This document shows, piece by piece, positions 35,935 through 47,511 of a stretch of DNA of 64,000 nucleotides. How positions within the stretch are numbered: the first letter of the stretch is position 1; the number at the start of each line of letters is the position of its first letter. Made by a program: the position numbers and the translations under genes. Where the stretch lies: NCBI GenBank assembly GCA_022478985.1, contig JAKSZP010000210.1:79316-143315 (forward strand), given 5' to 3'. The notes under the pieces are model-generated. The model worked only from the letters and a program-made list of their open reading frames with translations. It had not been told where the DNA came from and did no database searches. This stretch comes from Massospora cicadina. Taxonomy: Eukaryota; Entomophthoromycota; Entomophthoromycetes; Entomophthorales; Entomophthoraceae.

Positions 35935-36625
35935 TGATCCCAGCCTTTAATTGGCCCGGGGGAGGACGGCGAGGAACACCCAGTTGCCTTTGCTAGTTGG
36001 ACCATAAACATCCACAAATGGAACTACATGGTGACAGAATGTAAAATGTTTGGCAGCCATATATTCCTTCAAGCAATTTTGAGTTTATCTCTATGGCACT
36101 CACTTTACAGTTGTTACAGACCATTCATCCTTAAGATGGCTGAACAACCTGAAGGAACCTAAGGGCCAATTAGCACGGTGGGCACTAAAAATTTAAGCCT
36201 ATAATTACATGATTAAACATCATGCAGGAGTGAAGCACCAAAACGCCAACTGCCTATCCCATTTACCTATGATTGCCATTGTCAGTTTGGCCGCTGATGA
36301 GCTATTTCAAAAGATGGTCAGTGGAGAATTCCAGGATGAGCTTGAATCCGCTCAAAAATTACTCAGAGATCCATGAAAAAACACTTCAATTGAAAATGGG
36401 GTACTATACAAGATAATTGAAGGAAAAAAGGTTATTTTTCCACGACCCTCAACCCAAAAAGACCTAATAATGGCAGCGCATATGGCCATAGGTCATGGTG
36501 GAATTAAGAAGATGAAGGAACATCTTAAATTGTACTACTACTGGAAGTCAATGCACTTTGATATCCAGGAAACACTGGAGTGTTGTGCCAAATGCCAAGG
36601 CAAAAAACTGTTCCAAAAAGCACAT
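35935..36625 (+). pseudogene. Element X RNase H C-terminus and integrase zinc-binding domain
   Basis: Directly after gag the sequence jumps to the RNase H end, with [17 protein letters not shown] near 36110 and HHAGVKHQNANCLS near 36225. The integrase zinc-binding domain follows, with H-x3-H (HMAIGHGG) and C-x2-C (CCAKCQ) at 36480-36600. About 2 kb of protease and reverse transcriptase is missing relative to Y. Element Y is inserted right after CQGKKLFQK; the last five bases (CACAT) are its target duplication. Confidence 0.75.
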
Positions 36626-37447
36626 TGTTGAATATTTGGGCTTTGACTGATGGCTGGTTTGTTGTTTGTTGGAAACTGCAGCTTTGAGCGTCTATTGTGT
36701 GAGGACAATAGACAGGATGGTACTTTAGATTTATGATATAGCTTTTTGGTAATACTTCAATTGTATACCCAGTCATTTCACTTGGATGATGGCATGCTGC
36801 CCTGATCCTACTGATCCCAAGTGAAAATCAACTTTAATATAAAATAAAGTGATAACGCAAAAGTTTATAAGATAAATTATAGACTTAATCCAGAAGTTAA
36901 AGGATGCCTTTATTAGTGTAAATGCAAGGATTATTTATAGGGTTCGATGTTAACCACATCTTACCCATGACGCCTTACTTTCAGTGACCCTTGGCCACAT
37001 AAAAAGTTTGTAAGGACGTCTACAAATACTTCAACTCAGGGCATCATGCTCAGCCTCAGAGTTGGAGTAAACACCATCATCATCTATGAGATGGCGTTTC
37101 GTCATATCTTCAAAATAGCTGAACCAATTTACTTTCACATGTATTCAGCAGCACATACCAAGGTGATTATTATCACTAATTAGTAATTAATTTGGTCAAA
37201 AACTCAACCAACATTAAAAACTAATTTTGACATAGACTAAAAAGCCCACATGCTCGAGTTATTAAATCAAAACTTAAATCTAAGTTTGACCTAACCAACA
37301 AAGCCCTTGAGCCTGTGTCATCATAGTCAAATTTAATTAAGTAAAATTGCTAGGCTGCAAGTCCCAAGTTCAGATACTTAGGATACACCTGAACCATAAT
37401 TGTTGATATCAAATATCTGACAATTAGATCCAGTCAATTCCTCAACA
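36626..37447 (-). repeat. 3' LTR of element Y
   Basis: On the plus strand it runs from TGTTGAATATTTGGGC to CTCAACA and aligns with 42927-43750. It ends in the perfect inverted terminal hexamer TGTTGA...TCAACA. Confidence 0.9.
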
Positions 37448-37825
37448 CTTCCCCCACCTTGACTGGATATAAGCGGCGGATACCCTTCTTCCTGGGTCGC
37501 ACTGTCTAACTCTTCACCTTCCTCAAAGTTTGAATGTCATCTCAATAGCCTTCCCTAAGCTGATAAGGCCAGCATGCCTGATGACGAGCTTTCTTGGTTT
37601 TTGGTGCATCTCCATCAGGGTCTAGACAGTTAGAACTTGTATGAAGTCCGCATCTCTCTGATTCTGTTTCAGGATTCTTCAGTTTGATCGCGCTCTCCTC
37701 CCCCACCAAAGAGGGGATACCTACTTCTAATGCCTGTGAGGCATCAATCTATAAAATAAACTATATGATTTGCAATTATTATTTTTTTATCTTATATGAT
37801 TTGGGCGAAGGAACTTAGCGTGTAC
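37448..37825 (-). other. Element Y 3' untranslated region and polypurine tract
   Basis: It lies between the end of the pol frame and the 3' LTR. The purine-rich tract next to the LTR primes plus-strand DNA synthesis in this class. No ORF. Confidence 0.5.
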
Positions 37826-38960
37826 TCAATTCACAACCCAGCCGCCTTGATCCTTAATGGTATATACATCTTCAGATGATTTCTCCAAAATGATAAATGG
37901 ACCCTTCCAGAGCAAGGCTAGTTTGTGTGCGCGGCCTGCGCTATGAGTGTCACAGTATACTACTAAATCTCCTTCATTAAAATTATTCACCGTAGCCTGT
38001 TTGGCATCATCATAGCTCTTCTGAATAGTTTTCAACTAATTGCATTTTGATAAGTTTCCAGTTGCAACTTGACTAGGGTCTTTGCTAGTTGCTTGACATA
38101 GTTATTTGGGTTAATTGCGTCGGGTGAACTGAGTACTGAGTATAATAATGTAGGTAGATCGGGCTGTCTACCATACAAAAGTTGAAATGGAGAGTGGCCT
38201 GTGCTGCTGTGGTGTCCAATATTGTATGCAAACACGGTTGCACTAATTGAAGTTGCCCATTGCAAAGGCGCCAAGGCTGCATTTTTGCATAAAATGCCGA
38301 CTAAAGTGCCATTCACTTGCTCTACCATACCATTAGTCTCAGGATGGTATGGTGTTGACAACACTCCTTTGATGGACATCAACTCATTTAGCCGTTGCAC
38401 CATTTGGGCAGTAAAATTTGTGCAGTTGTCCATCAAGATCTTCTGGGGGCATCTGTGCTTATTGATTATATTATCCAGAATGAACTTGGCAGTAGTTAGA
38501 GCCCTGACGTCTCGAATTGCTTTCACTTTCACCCATTTCATTAGATGGTCAATAGCAACAATTTTGTATTTGCTGCCTAGGCTACTCACGGGCAAGGGGC
38601 CAATTACACCAATCAATATGGTATGCCAGGCCCAGTCAGGTTTGATCAACCAATATTTCACATCTGACTTCATAGGTTTTGTGATTTGGCATAAATGACA
38701 TTTCTCTAGCACATCTTAGATATCAAATCGCATGAAATCCCAATAGTAACTGGCTCAGATTAATTCTAGCATCTTAGTCTTTCCCCCATGTCTAATAGCC
38801 TTGTGTTCTTTTGTAATAATCTCCATTTGGTCAGAAGGTTTTGGGAAGATTTGACGTTGTCCATCGGGCTTAAGTTTGTATAGATTGTATTTTGATATTC
38901 AGTGACAATTAATGCTTTCTCAATCGCCTTTTGAACTTCAGGTGGTTCATCTCCATACAT
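37826..38960 (-). pseudogene. Element Y integrase
   Basis: The main ORF 38712-38032 (226 residues) starts in the zinc-binding domain (CHLC). The catalytic core has VAIDHLMKW (first Asp), ILMDNCTNFTAQ (second Asp; the usual D-x-G-x-x-F reads DNCTNF) and HPETNGMVEQVNG (Glu). A segment with FQLLYGRQPDLPTLL follows. The C-terminal GPF-like part (38035-37826, KGPFIILEKSSEDVY) is in another frame after one shift. The zinc-binding start (38960-38766) is damaged by stops. Integrase joins the DNA copy to the chromosome. A plus-strand ORF at 38201-38698 is a shadow. No chromodomain is visible. Confidence 0.8.
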
Positions 38961-40523
38961 TCAGTTAATCATTTTTTCATGAAGCTTATCAGCCAGACTG
39001 CTCAGGACAGCTACAATAGAAAGTTGCAAGAGTCCATCTGCATTTTGATGGGCCACTCCAGCTCTATGAATAATTTCATAATCGTATGCTTGTAATTTCA
39101 GAGCCCAGCGTGCTAACCATCCTTCAGGTTCCTTGAGATTATGGAGCCATCATAATGAGCTGTGATCCGTTACTACTTAGAACTTGGTGCCATAAATGTA
39201 AACCCAAAATTGTTTACAAGCATAGATGACAGCCAGACATTCTCTTTTGGTCACCATATAGTTATGCTCATGCTTATTCAGCGTCCTGCTGCAATAAGCG
39301 ACCAGATGCTCCTCACCATCATCCCCAATCTGTGATAGCACACCACCAATCACAGTCAATGAGGCGTCAGTTTGTATGATAAAAGGCTTGCTGAAATCAG
39401 GATATCATAGAATAGGCGCCAAACTCATTTTGTTTTTCAAAGTCTCAAAGGCTTGTTGGCATTCCTCTGCCCAGCAAAAATGAACTCCTCCTTGTAACAA
39501 GTGGAATAGAGGCTCAGCAATCTTCGCAAACCCTTCCACGAATCTTTGATAGTATCCTACCATACCTAAGAACACTTGAACATCTCTCATACTTGTCAGA
39601 GGTTGCATATTGTTAATCGCCTCCACCTTTTGAGGTTGAGGCCACAAGCCCTTGAAATCAATGACAAACCCGAGGTATTCCAATTGTTCTTTGAAGAATT
39701 GGCATTTTCAAGGTTTTATCTTCAGATTGGCCTTCAACAGTCATTCAAACACTTGTTCAAGGTGCTCCAGATGTTCAAAAAACATTCGCGAAAAGACATT
39801 GATGTCATCCAGGTACACCAAAACGCAGGACAATTTAAGGTCCCCCAAGATCATGTCCATTGCGCGCTGAAAGGTTGCCGGAGCGTTACACAGCCCCTGG
39901 GGCATGCATGTTGGTTGAAAAAGCCCTTGAGCAGCAATCATTGTGCACTTTTCCTGCTCCTCTGGTGGCAACTCAATTTGCCAATATCCAGAGATGAGGT
40001 CCATTGCGGTAAAGTACTTTACCCCTCCTAGGTGGTCCAGTGCATCGTCAATTCTGGGCAACAGATATGAATCCTTTTTTGTAATGGCATTGAGGCGTTG
40101 ATAATCAATCACAACTCGATTGCTGCCATCTTTCTTCTTTACAATTAGAACAGGGTTGGCCCACGGGCTTTTGGATGGCACTATCATTCCGCTTTTCAGC
40201 AATTTGTCTAGCTCTTCATAGACTATTTTGTCACTGGCCCTGGGGCGCCGAATTGGCCTCATTCTAATAGGCATATGATCCCTGGTATCCACAAAATGCT
40301 GAACTCCTTTTGCACAACCTAAATCTTGGTCATCTTTGGTGAAAATTTTGGAGTATCGTTCAAACAACTCTAGTGCTTCATCCTTCTGTTGTTCTGATAA
40401 TCCGGTGAACGATTCTTGGGGTATTACTGCATGTGCCCCAAGGGCTTGGGTTGGTAAGCCAAACTCAGATAAATCACCAAATTTGACAGATGATATTAAC
40501 TCATCCCTCAGAAGTAGGTGCAT
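38961..40523 (-). pseudogene. Element Y reverse transcriptase and RNase H
   Basis: Reverse transcriptase ORF 40523-39741 (260 residues) has all main boxes: PSKSPWANPVLIVKKKDGSNR, FTAMDLISGYWQIEL, QGLCNAPATFQRAMD and the catalytic VYLDDINVF. The connection (39683-39405) has VFLGMVGYYQRFVEGFAKI. RNase H follows (39359-39177) with QTDASLTV-like start, YCSRTLNKHEHNY and KRECLAVIYA, and a VVTDHSSL segment after a stop. Three or four isolated stops break what was one polyprotein. The extended piece upstream of the first box (SFTGLSEQQKDEALELFERY) is the usual spacer between protease and reverse transcriptase. Confidence 0.85.
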
Positions 40524-40770
40524 GAAAGTGACTACTTGAAATTTCTTGACCTTAATATTTCAGCTGGTCAAATTTGCTAGTAAGACATCAATCTCTGTGC
40601 CCTGGTATAAGTATTCCAGGCGCCACACTAGGTTCCATTGGAGAATGATGCCATGGGGGTATGACCTCCCCATACAGTCCTTCTGGAATATCCAGTGTGG
40701 TCCCAGTTCTCATAACCAGTTGATGGCCTGGAGCTATTGTCGCATCCTTATTCACATGTAGTGGTATTCC

Positions 40771-41535
40771 TCAATTTTTGTTTATGGAAGTTGGCATGGG
40801 GCGACTTTGATTCCCCCTCTGAATATACCCTACTGGTATTATTCCATTGGCATAAGATATATTGATAAAATTTCTATGACAGCTCGTGGGCTTTGTATCA
40901 TTGTGAGAGTAATAAATTGGAAGCGATTGGCCCAATATTGTCAAGATGTTTTCCTTAAAATTGCATGAGATCCCATAGGTCCTTAAAAAACTAGTTCCAA
41001 TTAATATGTCATAATTGGCGTTTAAAAGCACTATAGCAGGTGCAGCAACTACCAAAGCTCCAAATTGCAATGGCAAGGCGCTGTAAGCTCCTTCACTCTT
41101 AGTGCTGTTAAGGCCTGCGGTCCCATATTCTTGATGATGGTCAATGTCCAGAGCTATTTTCAATTTCTTAACCAGCTTCATAGAAACAATGTTTACAGGT
41201 GCTCCTCTATCAACAATAGCTACAACTTTAACCTTGTTGACTAGGATATCCACGTAAGTGCACTCAGAATAGTAAGAATCAATAGAGTTTACTAAATGAA
41301 TATGGGAAGAGTCCAAGGAGTTAAGAGTGTGCTTCAGAGTATTCCCAATACTGGGACATTCATTGATGAATGTGTCAATTGGCATTGCTATATTGACCCC
41401 TTTCAGGCTTGGGGTATCTGATGCATTGCTTGGCCCATTGGCTGGAATATTCTCAAGTATTTGTTGCACATAGGGTTTAGTGACTACCTCAGAGACTTCA
41501 GGTGTGACAACCTTACTCTGGGAGCGAGTTACCAC
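40771..41535 (-). pseudogene. Element Y protease with DRG in place of DTG
   Basis: ORF of 254 residues. The aspartic protease core has VAIVDRGAPVNIVS where active enzymes have D-T/S-G, so the residue next to the catalytic Asp is Arg. The flap and closing segment NYDILIGTSFLRTYG are normal. The protease would cut the gag-pol polyprotein. The N-terminal 60 residues are a Ser/Pro-rich linker. A stop region (40770-40524) separates it from reverse transcriptase. Element H has the matching closing segment DMLIGTQF. Confidence 0.75.
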
Positions 41536-41559
41536 ATGTACGTTTGGGGAATCTTCATT

Positions 41560-42926
41560 TTATATTAAAATAGAACCAATTTCATTGTCAAATGAGGCCC
41601 CGCGGGCATTATTTTTGTGTCAATTGGGTGGGACTGGTGTTGTAGGCACAATAGAGAATCCCGCATCTATTGTGCTTGTTCTTTTCCCTCCTCCTGCACG
41701 GTATCAGGAAGGACTATGTTGACATTTCTCTGATGGCATTGGGAAGCATAGTGACCTTTACGTTGGCAATTAAAGCAAGTAATTTCACTCAATGGCCGTG
41801 GGTTGTCAGTCTTCTTATTGGTTTCAAAGGACTTCCCAGCAAAGGTAGTGGTTTCCAATCTGTAACCAGTATTAGGAGGGCCATAATTTTTTGAGCATCT
41901 GCATAAATAGTCAACCAATTCAGATGTTGCAAGGTTCTGCACAAAAGCAGGCAATAGAGTGTTGGATAGATTAGGGTAAGGTTCTACTGCATGCTCTAGT
42001 GCAATCTTGGCATCAAAATTGACCATGGCCCGCGCGCCTAAGAGAACTTGAGCTTTGCAATAGAATCAATCCACAAACTCATCAATTGCTTCATCTTTCT
42101 TAAAGCTGATGTTCATAAACTTGGATTTTCTGGTTGACATCCGTTCTGGACCTCCAAATTCATGAAGCACGGCCTCCTTGACTTTGGCATATGTTGGATT
42201 TTCGTTGATGTGAGGCATAATCAACTCAATGCTCCACTCATCCAAGCAGTTGATCATGGTGGCTGCTTTGTTGCAGTTGCTGGCCCCATGCATAGCCATT
42301 TCAAAACGTTTGATGAAGGTGGTAATACTTCCATTCTTGTCAAAGGCCAGCAGGTTTGCTGGTTTATAATTATTGCTTCCCCATTCCTGGTTATCACGAT
42401 TATTTCTAGGTTGACTAGAGTCAGACGTGCTAGGGCGTTGGGGCATCATATCCCAGTTTGAGGTGATAGGGTTGGCCAAAGCAACCATTTTGCTAGGCAG
42501 TTGTCAGCGTGGCCCAGCGTCTGTTTTGGTGGTTATTTCTGAAGCTTCATCCTCATAATATTCAGAAGAATTTCCAGTCAAATGTGGTGTAGCACACTGA
42601 CAACGCCCGCCATCCAGAGCTCAAATCTGCTCATTGATTTTGTTTTCCCAATGGGCACAATTTCAGTTTTTTAATTTTAATTTTGCAATTTCCTCATTCA
42701 GGCTAGTAGCTTGTAGCTGCAAGGTGGAAATCACTTGGTCCTTTTCCTTTATTGCCTTCTTGCACTGGTTTAATTCTCCATGGAGGTTATTGTTTGCCTC
42801 ATTAATAGCGTCAAGATCATCATTGAGATCATTGATTTTTCTGGTGTATTCGTCCTTCATCTGCAAAATTTGGTCGCTCAAACGTTGATACTGGTCACCA
42901 TCTGCAGTCCCAGCCATGAGCGCCAT
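41560..42926 (-). pseudogene. Element Y gag with coiled coil and CCHC zinc knuckle
   Basis: The frame begins with ATG inside the primer-binding-like site right after the LTR (MALMAGTADGDQYQRLSDQ). A long coiled coil runs to about 42663. After a broken linker comes the capsid-like region (42488-42066) with AFDKNGSITTFIKRFEMA and CLDEWSIELIMPHI. The nucleocapsid part (42026-41667) holds a zinc knuckle CFNCQRKGHYASQC (C-x2-C-x4-H-x4-C). The pieces lie in different frames or are separated by stops. Gag forms the particle and binds the RNA. Confidence 0.8.
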
Positions 42927-43750
42927 TGTTGAATATTTGGGCTTCGCCTGATGGCTGGTTTGTTGTTTGGTGGAAACTGCAGCTTTAAGCATCTATTGTG
43001 TGAGGACAATAGACAGGATGGTGCTTTAAATTTATGATATAGCTTTTTGGTAATACTTCAATTGTATACCTGGTCATTTCACTTGGATAATGGCACGCTG
43101 CCCTGATCCTACTGATCCCAAGTGAAAATTGACTTTAATATAAAATAAAGTGATAATGCAAAAAGTTTATAAGATAAATTATAAACTTAATCCAGAAGTT
43201 AAAGGATGTCTTTATTAGTGTAAATGCAAGGGTTATTTATAGGGTTTGATGTTAACCACATCTTACCCATGACGCCTTACTTTCAGTGACCCTTGGCCAC
43301 ATAAAAAGTTTGTAAGGACGTCTACAAATACTTTGACTCAGGGCATCATGCTCAGCCTCAGAGTTGGAGTAAACACCATCATCATCCTTGAGATGGCGTT
43401 TCGTCATATCTTCAAAATAGCTGAACCAATTTACTTTCACATGTAATTGGCAGCACATACCAAGGTGATTAGTATCACTAATTAGTAATTAATTTGGTCA
43501 AAAACTCAACCAACATTAAAAACTAATTTTGACATAGACCAACAAAGCCCACATGCTCGAGTTATTAAATCAAAACTTAAATTTAAGTTTGACCTAACCA
43601 ACAAAGCCCTTGAGCCTGTGTCATCATAGTCAAATATAATTAAGTAAAATTGCTAGGCTGCAAGTCCCAAGTTCAGATACTTAGGATACACCTGAACCAT
43701 AATTGTTGATATCAAATATCTGACAATTAGGTCCAGTCAATTTCTCAACA
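42927..43750 (-). repeat. 5' LTR of element Y
   Basis: It matches 36626-37447 closely along its length. The CACAT duplication follows at 43751. ORFs inside it are LTR sequence. Confidence 0.9.
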
Positions 43751-44337
43751 CACATTGTAATTATAAAGCTTAACCAGCTAATGGGAGTGAAAAGTGTACT
43801 CTCTGCTCCCTACCATCCTGAGACAAATGGAATAGTTGAGCGCATAAATGGGATGCTTGTGAATATTGTCTGGAAGTTAACCTCAAGCAAACCATTTGAA
43901 TGGAGTACATTCCTAAGCTTGGCCATGTTTGCTTACAACATTTTGTATCACTTGGCCACAAAGTTGTCACCTTTCCAGGTCTTATATGGAAGACATCCAG
44001 CCCTACCATCGCTGCTTTATTCAGTCCTAGAAGATTCTGGTGAAAGCAGTTATGCTCAATACGTCAAGAAGCTTGCTGAAACCCTAATTAAGTTGCAAGC
44101 TCAAGCCTTTGACAACAGTTTTGCTGTTAAAAAGGCCTGACATGAAAAGGATTCAAAAGGTCAATATGAATTGGCCAAATTTGAAGTTGGTGAAGAGGTA
44201 CCATTCTGTAACACACATGGATTGGGCCAATTACAGAAAAAAAATCGCATTTGGGTTGGCCCATTTGTGATTATTGAGAAAACTTCAAGGTTTGTTTATA
44301 CCATCAAAGAGGTTAAAACAGGCCATATCTATAATTG
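43751..44337 (+). pseudogene. Element X integrase, second half
   Basis: The frame 43781-44140 (119 residues) has SAPYHPETNGIVERINGML, which carries the catalytic Glu, then FQVLYGRHPALPSLLYSVL, as in Y. A GPF-like C-terminal segment (VGPFVIIEKTSRFVYTIKE) follows near 44250 after a TGA. Joining to 36620 shows that the first catalytic Asp pair was already missing before Y inserted, because KAHC runs directly into the KLNQLMGV segment. X was therefore already without a full integrase. Confidence 0.75.
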
Positions 44338-44927
44338 AGTCCATGCAAAATTCCTAAGGAAGTTGTGGAAAAAGGCCAATTAAAGAGAAAAAATATAAAA
44401 ATATGTATTCACAACTTATAAGAGAATAATAATTACATAAAAAATAAAAATAAAATTTTAAGAAAAATATATAAATAGTCAAAAAGATATATATCTATAT
44501 ACATACATATATCAATATACATGGTTAAGAAAGAGAAAAATAATATATATTACAAAAAAAATAAATGAATTGGTAAAATTGAATACTTAATTAAGGTTTT
44601 ATTTCTCTGCTTCAAGGGGGAGGTGCCTCAGGACTAGATTCCTCATTCCCATGTGCCAATTCAGCACAATGTAGCTTCTGAATGAAAAAAACAGGGCAGA
44701 ATAGATGTCATTAAAGTTGGTAAAAAAGTAAAATACTCCAACAGAGACTCTTAAAGTAATATTAAAAATATACACATATAAAATTTTTGGCTTAACTAAT
44801 TGAAATGAGACTTTATTCAGGATTAAAAGCAGTGACAAAATTACAATATGAAGAAGAGGCGTTGTTACCAAATATTGAGAAGAAAATTGGGAAACTCAGG
44901 GTTTATATTCCAGTCAAGTGGGGGAAA
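44338..44927 (+). other. Element X 3' untranslated region and polypurine tract
   Basis: AT-rich, with TA-rich simple sequence at 44480-44520. It ends in the purine tract AAGTGGGGGAAA just before the 3' LTR. The minus-strand ORF at 44599-44871 is AT-rich noise. Confidence 0.55.
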
Positions 44928-47511
44928 TGTTAGATTTTGATGGTTGACTCAAAAATAAAACCTTTGAGAAAACCATCAAAGCTGATACATTGCTCCTATT
45001 GATGGATCCTTTGATCCTTCCCAATTTATCTGCATAACTAGATTCATCCCAAAACTGCCTCAATTGTACTTAGATTATCCCAATTATCATAGCTAATAAT
45101 AGCTGTGATATAATTACTTTATGGCTGATTATGGGAACCACTTGAGTGAACCAAATGAATCTATGGCATAAACTTAATTGCATTTATAAATTTAATGCAA
45201 ATATGATTAATGAATAATAAGATTTATTTATGTCAGTCACCATAATTGGCATGATAGTACTTACATATAGACTTTCCAATTAAGGAGTACCAAGTACTAT
45301 CGAGAGAGTTGCCAAAGTCCCAATTAAGGGGGCGTCATTATTTGAATTCATATATTCTTTTCCATCAATTGTTGTATTTTGTCAGCGGTATGATGAAACG
45401 TTAGTACTTGCACATGGACGGCCCAAATAGGGAGTACCTAGTACTATCAAGAGGCCTGCTGACATCCCAATTAGGGGTGCATCATTATGCAAATTCTATA
45501 TGTTCTTTTCCCCACTTATTGTATTTCATCAGCTGTATGACAAAACGTAATTGGGCTGAATGAAAGGCAAATACACAACACTGAGGTGCTAATATTATTC
45601 CTAAAATTTTCCCAATTATGAGAGTAGTAGTGTCATGGAAACAGCAGAAGAAGTTTAGACTGACCTTCCAGTCAGGATGCGTGAGCATCCAGAAAGCAAG
45701 CCAGAATGCCAGAGGTATTGCCAACCGTATGACTTGATATGGGGCCAGGAAATAGGATACCACGAAATGGTGGCAGAATATCAGGGTTAGGATTAGCCTG
45801 ATGACAAACCATACTGAATAGACTTCTGACCCAGGGGTTCTAGTAACAAGGTGGTAAACTACTGCAATAGTATCTGCAAGATTCACGTTTGTTAAAATCA
45901 TTTTGTCAGGGGTGGTGGGGAGGCAGATTTTCTCTTGCAGTTGGTGGACATAGGGCCATAAAATCCCTACACATTGTTGCTGGAAGGTTGTGAGAACTTA
46001 GTTGTAGAGCCAAAAATTTTGGACTTGTTGAGCCCAGTCAGCAATGGAAGGAACCATGGTCACCAAGAGAATTGGTAAGACCCACCCAGAGTGCGGAGCA
46101 ACGGACCACCAGGGAAATGCTATCTGGGATGTGATTTTTTAGGAAAAAAGGGTAAAAATTTGGGTTTTTTTAGTAATTTTTAATTGGGAAATAAAGTAAG
46201 AAAAATTGACCAACAATCTTCTCAGTGCCTTGCAACTGATTAAATAGTGGTTGATTGGTAAAAGCATGGTTGGGATCCACAAATTTGGCTTAACCAGTGA
46301 ATTGGTTGGTAGAGGGAGGGTTTATTCTTTAGGAACTGTCATCGCAAAATTTGGTGGCGGGCCAAGTCTCTGTCAGTTTGACCTCAAATGTCTGGACTGG
46401 GGGTCAATCACATTTCTGACAGTTAGCATGACGGCGTTTGGCCCAATGAGTGATGGGAATTCCCCAAGGCCATTTAATGTAGGGATGGGACCATTTGGTT
46501 AGGAACAGGTTTGGGACAGCCAACCTGCCCATGCTCCGTCGATTAACCATTGATTCTGTCAATAGAAACCCATTGGGCGCAACACCCAAATTACTATTGG
46601 AGGGTTTTGGACTCTTGTCGATGGCTCCCAATATTTGTTCTACTGATTTTGGGGTCAAATTAAAACTGTCAGGTGATCCAGCCAATGTTTCATTCTTCAT
46701 GCTTTTACAGCCATTCAAATTTTGGCCATCAGCCCAATTGCTGCCCAAATTAGATCTGACCAATTTCAGTTCAATAATCTTGGCACATATTTCACTGATT
46801 CCCCACAGCAGTTCTGCTGAGGTGAGTGAGGGAATTGGGGGTAGGATCCAAAGTGGATGGGCTGTCACCCATCGCTTGTCAACTACTTGGGTGAGATCGC
46901 CCTGGGTGATGAGGGGTACCACCATCCTCTTTGGTGTTTTCTTATTTGGGAATGGAAAGATAGCTCAATTGAGAGCCAAAGGGCACTCCCCAAGACTTAC
47001 AAGTAGTGCCTCCAATTGGGCTGAAATGATTGTAATTAAGTCAATCAAAAGCTAAATTAACTTGGGGATATTTTAATAACCACTGCTATAATCCATAGGG
47101 GATTGGCATGGTTTTAATTAACTCATCTAATAGATGAGTATGGCCAGGAGATATCCTAGAGGTATAAAATACTGGCGCCTGGCCCTAAAATAAAATCATC
47201 TTTCCATATCTTCATATTTTTATCTTATATCATCTTCTTATCTTAATTTTTTTTCATATCAAGAGTGTAGACAAGCAAACAGGGGAGCTTGTCATAATTA
47301 CCTGTGTCTAGAAAGTTTCCAATTAGAGAGGGAAAATTACCCTAGAAGAGACCAAGAGAGTCAGATATTTTTGTTTAGCTTTGTGAGCTTCCAAACGGCT
47401 AGGAAATACCATAAGGCATATAGCATATTCAAGGATTTATCAGCTGAAACTCTTCCCAACTAGAAAAACAGGAATACATTTAATAAGCAAGCTAATCCTC
47501 AAAAACATACA
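44928..47511 (+). repeat. 3' LTR of element X, split by a solo LTR
   Basis: LTR pieces are 44928-45630 and 47007-47511; their sum matches the 5' LTR. The end ACATACA is followed by the AGCAT duplication. The inner direct repeat of about 118 bases is present, as in the 5' LTR. Confidence 0.85.
45631..47001 (-). mobile_element. Solo LTR of the C family
   Basis: 1371 bases from TGTCATGG to CTTACA on the plus strand, flanked by a perfect AGTAG duplication (45626-45630 and 47002-47006). Its reverse complement starts TGTAAGTC and matches both C LTRs at 29967 and 31742, plus about 450 bases that those copies lack. No internal region is present, so it probably formed by LTR-LTR recombination. The ORFs at 46404-47055 and 45485-45901 are LTR sequence. 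Confidence 0.85.

Larger units (their letters stand above)
36626..43750 (-). mobile_element. Gypsy element Y, nearly full length
   Basis: A 7.1 kb element inserted in the integrase of X. LTRs are 36626-37447 (822 bases) and 42927-43750 (824 bases). The target duplication CACAT is perfect (36621-36625 and 43751-43755). The polypurine tract (minus strand, GGTGGGGGAAG) abuts the left LTR, and TGGCGCTCATGGCTGGG after the right LTR is primer-binding-like. All pol domains are present in order, with a few stops. In the first ~105 LTR bases I count seven differences between the two LTRs. It is the best preserved LTR element here. Confidence 0.9.
32811..47511 (+). mobile_element. Gypsy element X, deletion derivative carrying element Y and a solo LTR
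   Basis: LTRs at 32811-34016 (1206 bases) and 44928-47511 (1208 bases after removing the solo LTR and one duplication). The target duplication AGCAT is perfect (32806-32810, 47512-47516). A primer-binding-like site follows the 5' LTR and a polypurine tract precedes the 3' LTR. The internal region keeps an N-terminal ORF, gag, RNase H, the integrase zinc-binding domain and the integrase C-terminal half; protease, reverse transcriptase and the integrase core start are missing. Without Y and the solo LTR, X is about 6.2 kb. Confidence 0.85.

Noticed and set aside
38201..38698. 165-residue plus-strand ORF
   Set aside because: Antisense to the clearly recognisable integrase of element Y.
43781..44140. 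Independent integrase gene
   Set aside because: It joins across element Y to the X integrase zinc-binding domain and is the second half of the same broken gene.
46495..47055. 186-residue plus-strand ORF
   Set aside because: Lies in the solo C LTR and runs over its end and target duplication; the same DNA is LTR in other copies.
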